Source: Chloroflexota bacterium
GTDB lineage: Bacteria; Chloroflexota; Ktedonobacteria; Ktedonobacterales; JACDGC01
Direction of reading: 5' to 3'
Assembly (NCBI GenBank): GCA_021812265.1
Contig: JAKAOI010000005.1
Coordinates: 1-16,688 of the forward strand
Length of the DNA stretch: 16,688 bases
The notes beneath the pieces are model-generated. The model was not told where the DNA came from. It saw nothing but the letters and a program-made list of their open reading frames with translations, and searched no databases. Below are positions 15,699 through 16,688 of the stretch, piece after piece (the stretch's first letter is position 1; each line of letters starts with the position of its first letter). Position numbers and translations under genes: made by a program.

Positions 15699-15746
15699 CG
15701 CATTAGACAATAAAGTTTCATGTTATTATCCGTGAAGGAGGCAAGA

Positions 15747-16148
15747 ATGAATATACAAGAAATGGTTTTGCTGGATGGTGGTCATAGAGAATCTGAATGG
15801 CCTATTGAAATAGCTCTACAGTTGATCAAAGACCCTATTCCATGGTTACCACTTGAAGAAAGTGGCCAATCACAATTACCTTTATTTGGTTATGTTGCAT
15901 CATTCGTAAATGGATATAAGCGCTATGAAGAAAGTGTTGCTCCAATAATGAAGGTATTAGGTGAAAATGGATCATTTGAAAATTTTACTACGCAACAATT
16001 ATTGGACACACTTTTTTTTGTGTGGCGTAGGTACCGTCATATAGGATCAACTCTTACAAAAGAGAGTGAATTACAACTAAGAAAAATGTTATTCATTGTC
16101 GTTTCGAGGATTTCCTCTGAAAATCCACCCGTTTTTATTAGGTCATGA
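15747..16148 (+). CDS. Hypothetical protein of unknown family, AT-rich gene
   Basis: A 133-residue protein I do not recognise. The start is supported by an excellent ribosome site, AAGGAGG at 15735-15741, five bases before ATG 15747. An earlier in-frame TTG/ATG-type start near 15720 has no such site. The protein is soluble-looking, mixed in charge and without signal peptide or clear membrane helix. It has an early acidic stretch, a Pro-rich segment DPIPWLPLEESGQSQLPLFG (about 38-57) and a C-terminal half with heptad-like helices such as LLDTLFFVWRRYRHIG. Sampled lines give about 28-38 % GC, well below the nuo genes, which suggests transfer. Eight T at 16012-16019 fall within the coding frame. 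The stop overlaps the start of a 30-codon ORF as ATGA. Confidence 0.65.
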   Translation: MNIQEMVLLDGGHRESEWPIEIALQLIKDPIPWLPLEESGQSQLPLFGYVASFVNGYKRYEESVAPIMKVLGENGSFENFTTQQLLDTLFFVWRRYRHIGSTLTKESELQLRKMLFIVVSRISSENPPVFIRS

Positions 16149-16237
16149 ATCAAGCTAATGAAAATATTGTCCCACGTTCCGTATATACGAGATATAAAGT
16201 ATCAGAAATCGAGAAATATGGTAACGAAAATAAATAG
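16145..16237 (+). CDS. Small 30-codon ORF coupled to the upstream unknown gene
   Basis: ATG at 16145 overlaps the TGA of the preceding gene (ATGA 16145-16148), the arrangement of translationally coupled genes. The frame encodes 30 residues, polar and lysine/glutamate/asparagine-rich, ending YGNENK, with stop TAG at 16235-16237. No family is recognised. It could be a small partner protein, the start of a gene truncated by rearrangement, or chance. Base composition matches the upstream gene. There is no ribosome site of its own beyond AGG near 16139-16141. Confidence 0.3.
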   Translation: MNQANENIVPRSVYTRYKVSEIEKYGNENK

Positions 16238-16254
16238 ATAATAGCTTATAAATA

Positions 16255-16395
16255 ATGATAAATAATACTGCATGGTCGATCGTCATCCCGAAATTACCTC
16301 TCGATCTCGCTCAAATACAGGGATTAGGGCCATTTCACTTTGTAGCGCTAGTCCTGCTTCTCCTCCCCCTTTTGTTGATGTGTCTGGGGGCATAA
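16255..16395 (+). CDS. Possible small hydrophobic ORF (46 aa)
   Basis: ATG 16255 to TAA 16393-16395 encodes 46 residues: a short polar start, then PLDLAQIQGLGPFHF, and a strongly hydrophobic end, VALVLLLLPLLLMCL, that could form one membrane helix. No ribosome site is seen upstream. The same bases carry an equally plausible 36-codon frame on the minus strand (16390 down to 16280, product rich in Gly, Glu and Thr). At most one is likely real, and the stretch may be a relic of a larger gene. Confidence 0.2.
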   Translation: MINNTAWSIVIPKLPLDLAQIQGLGPFHFVALVLLLLPLLLMCLGA

Positions 16396-16678
16396 GGTAT
16401 GCGCATTGTGTGATCTATTTATTGATCAATGTGGCTATTTCCAAACAAGAGGATTCACTAGATATACAGTCGAAACAATGATGAGCATGGCAAGATTGTT
16501 ATCAAAAAAATATCACGGTGATGTAGGTTTTATTTATTTTGAAGCGCCGGATACGGTAACAAGAGAAGTGCGAATAGAGTCAGCATTGCGTCAACCAGAT
16601 CAAAGCAATTTCAATGGAACAGTTTTATGAGAAAGCATAGCAGCTGCGCTGGGGATAAATTTTGCCGAACATGTGTGA
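16379..16678 (+). pseudogene. Coding-like frame interrupted by an in-frame TGA (unknown protein remnant)
   Basis: One frame runs from 16379 to TGA 16676-16678 with a single internal TGA at 16628-16630. Before the stop the product has a protein-like pattern: TVETMMSMARLLSKKYHGD, VGFIYFEAPDTVTREVRIES and ALRQPDQSNFNGTVL. After it the same frame continues ESIAAALGINFAEHV. A single change CGA to TGA would explain the break. No ATG opens the frame; TTG at 16406 with AAGG upstream is the only plausible start, so the 5' end is probably lost. I do not recognise the family. The alternative is a short gene of 74 codons ending at 16630, with an ATGA-overlapping ORF from 16627 running off the window. Confidence 0.4.
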
Positions 16679-16688
16679 TAATGGCAGG

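Noticed and set aside
15222..15710. Minus-strand open frame of about 162 codons
   Set aside because: It overlaps the 3' end of nuoN, the nuo terminator and the tnpB remnant on the other strand, has no ribosome site and no family resemblance.
15704..15729. TAGACA with TGTTATTAT as a promoter for the unknown gene at 15747
   Set aside because: The hexamers are only 14 bases apart and the predicted start would fall inside the ribosome site AAGGAGG.
16007..16024. CACAC-T8-GTGTG palindrome as an internal terminator
   Set aside because: The T-run is in the loop and not after the stem, and the open frame continues through it.
1..16688. CRISPR array, tRNA or rRNA genes
   Set aside because: No regularly spaced repeats and no cloverleaf or conserved rRNA segment were seen on either strand by eye; a tRNAscan or Rfam run was not possible.

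Overview
This window looks chromosomal and bacterial: the middle of a ribosomal-protein operon, a lone sugar-nucleotide gene, the distal membrane arm of respiratory complex I, and a short AT-richer stretch of decayed or unrecognised genes. Gene order and start signals (good Shine-Dalgarno sites, ATG and GTG starts, ATGA and TAATG overlaps) are typical of bacteria. A zinc-type S14, an L24 carrying two CxxC pairs, the style of SecY and the tails on several ribosomal proteins would fit Chloroflexota. That placement is inference from overall resemblance and was not tested by a tree. Hand counts on sampled lines give roughly 48-50 % GC for the conserved genes and 30-38 % for the gene near 15.9 kb.

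Region 1 (1-7372, + strand) runs rpsC (3' end only), rplP, rpmC, rpsQ, rplN, rplX, rplE, rpsN, rpsH, rplF, rplR, rpsE, rpmD, rplO, secY, and closes with a strong intrinsic terminator. These genes build both ribosomal subunits and the SecY translocon channel. Two gaps carry RNA structure: a composite hairpin between rpsC and rplP, and a 192-bp gap between rpsE and rpmD with an extended -10 promoter and a GC-rich stem-loop. The usual next genes (adk, map, infA, rpmJ, rpsM) do not follow secY.

Region 2 (7431-8676, - strand) is a monocistronic manC-like gene (GDP-mannose synthesis) with its own promoter and terminator, convergent with secY. A 513-bp divergent intergenic region (8534-9046) separates it from region 3.

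Region 3 (9047-15395, + strand) is a tight nuoJ-nuoK-nuoL-nuoM-nuoN operon ending in an intrinsic terminator. It encodes only distal membrane-arm subunits of proton-pumping NADH:quinone oxidoreductase; nuoA to nuoI must lie elsewhere. NuoL carries an unusual hydrophilic insertion of about 94 residues, rich in His, between its first two membrane helices.

Region 4 (15396-16688) is accessory. It has a frameshifted 5' remnant of a TnpB-type gene (IS200/IS605 group), an AT-rich unknown 133-aa gene with a strong ribosome site and a coupled 30-codon ORF, a possible 46-aa hydrophobic ORF, and a coding-like reading frame broken by an in-frame TGA at the window edge. I found no CRISPR array, tRNA or rRNA. 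No complete new system is convincingly shown; the best leads are the NuoL insertion, the ribosomal leader structures and the unknown genes after the tnpB remnant.
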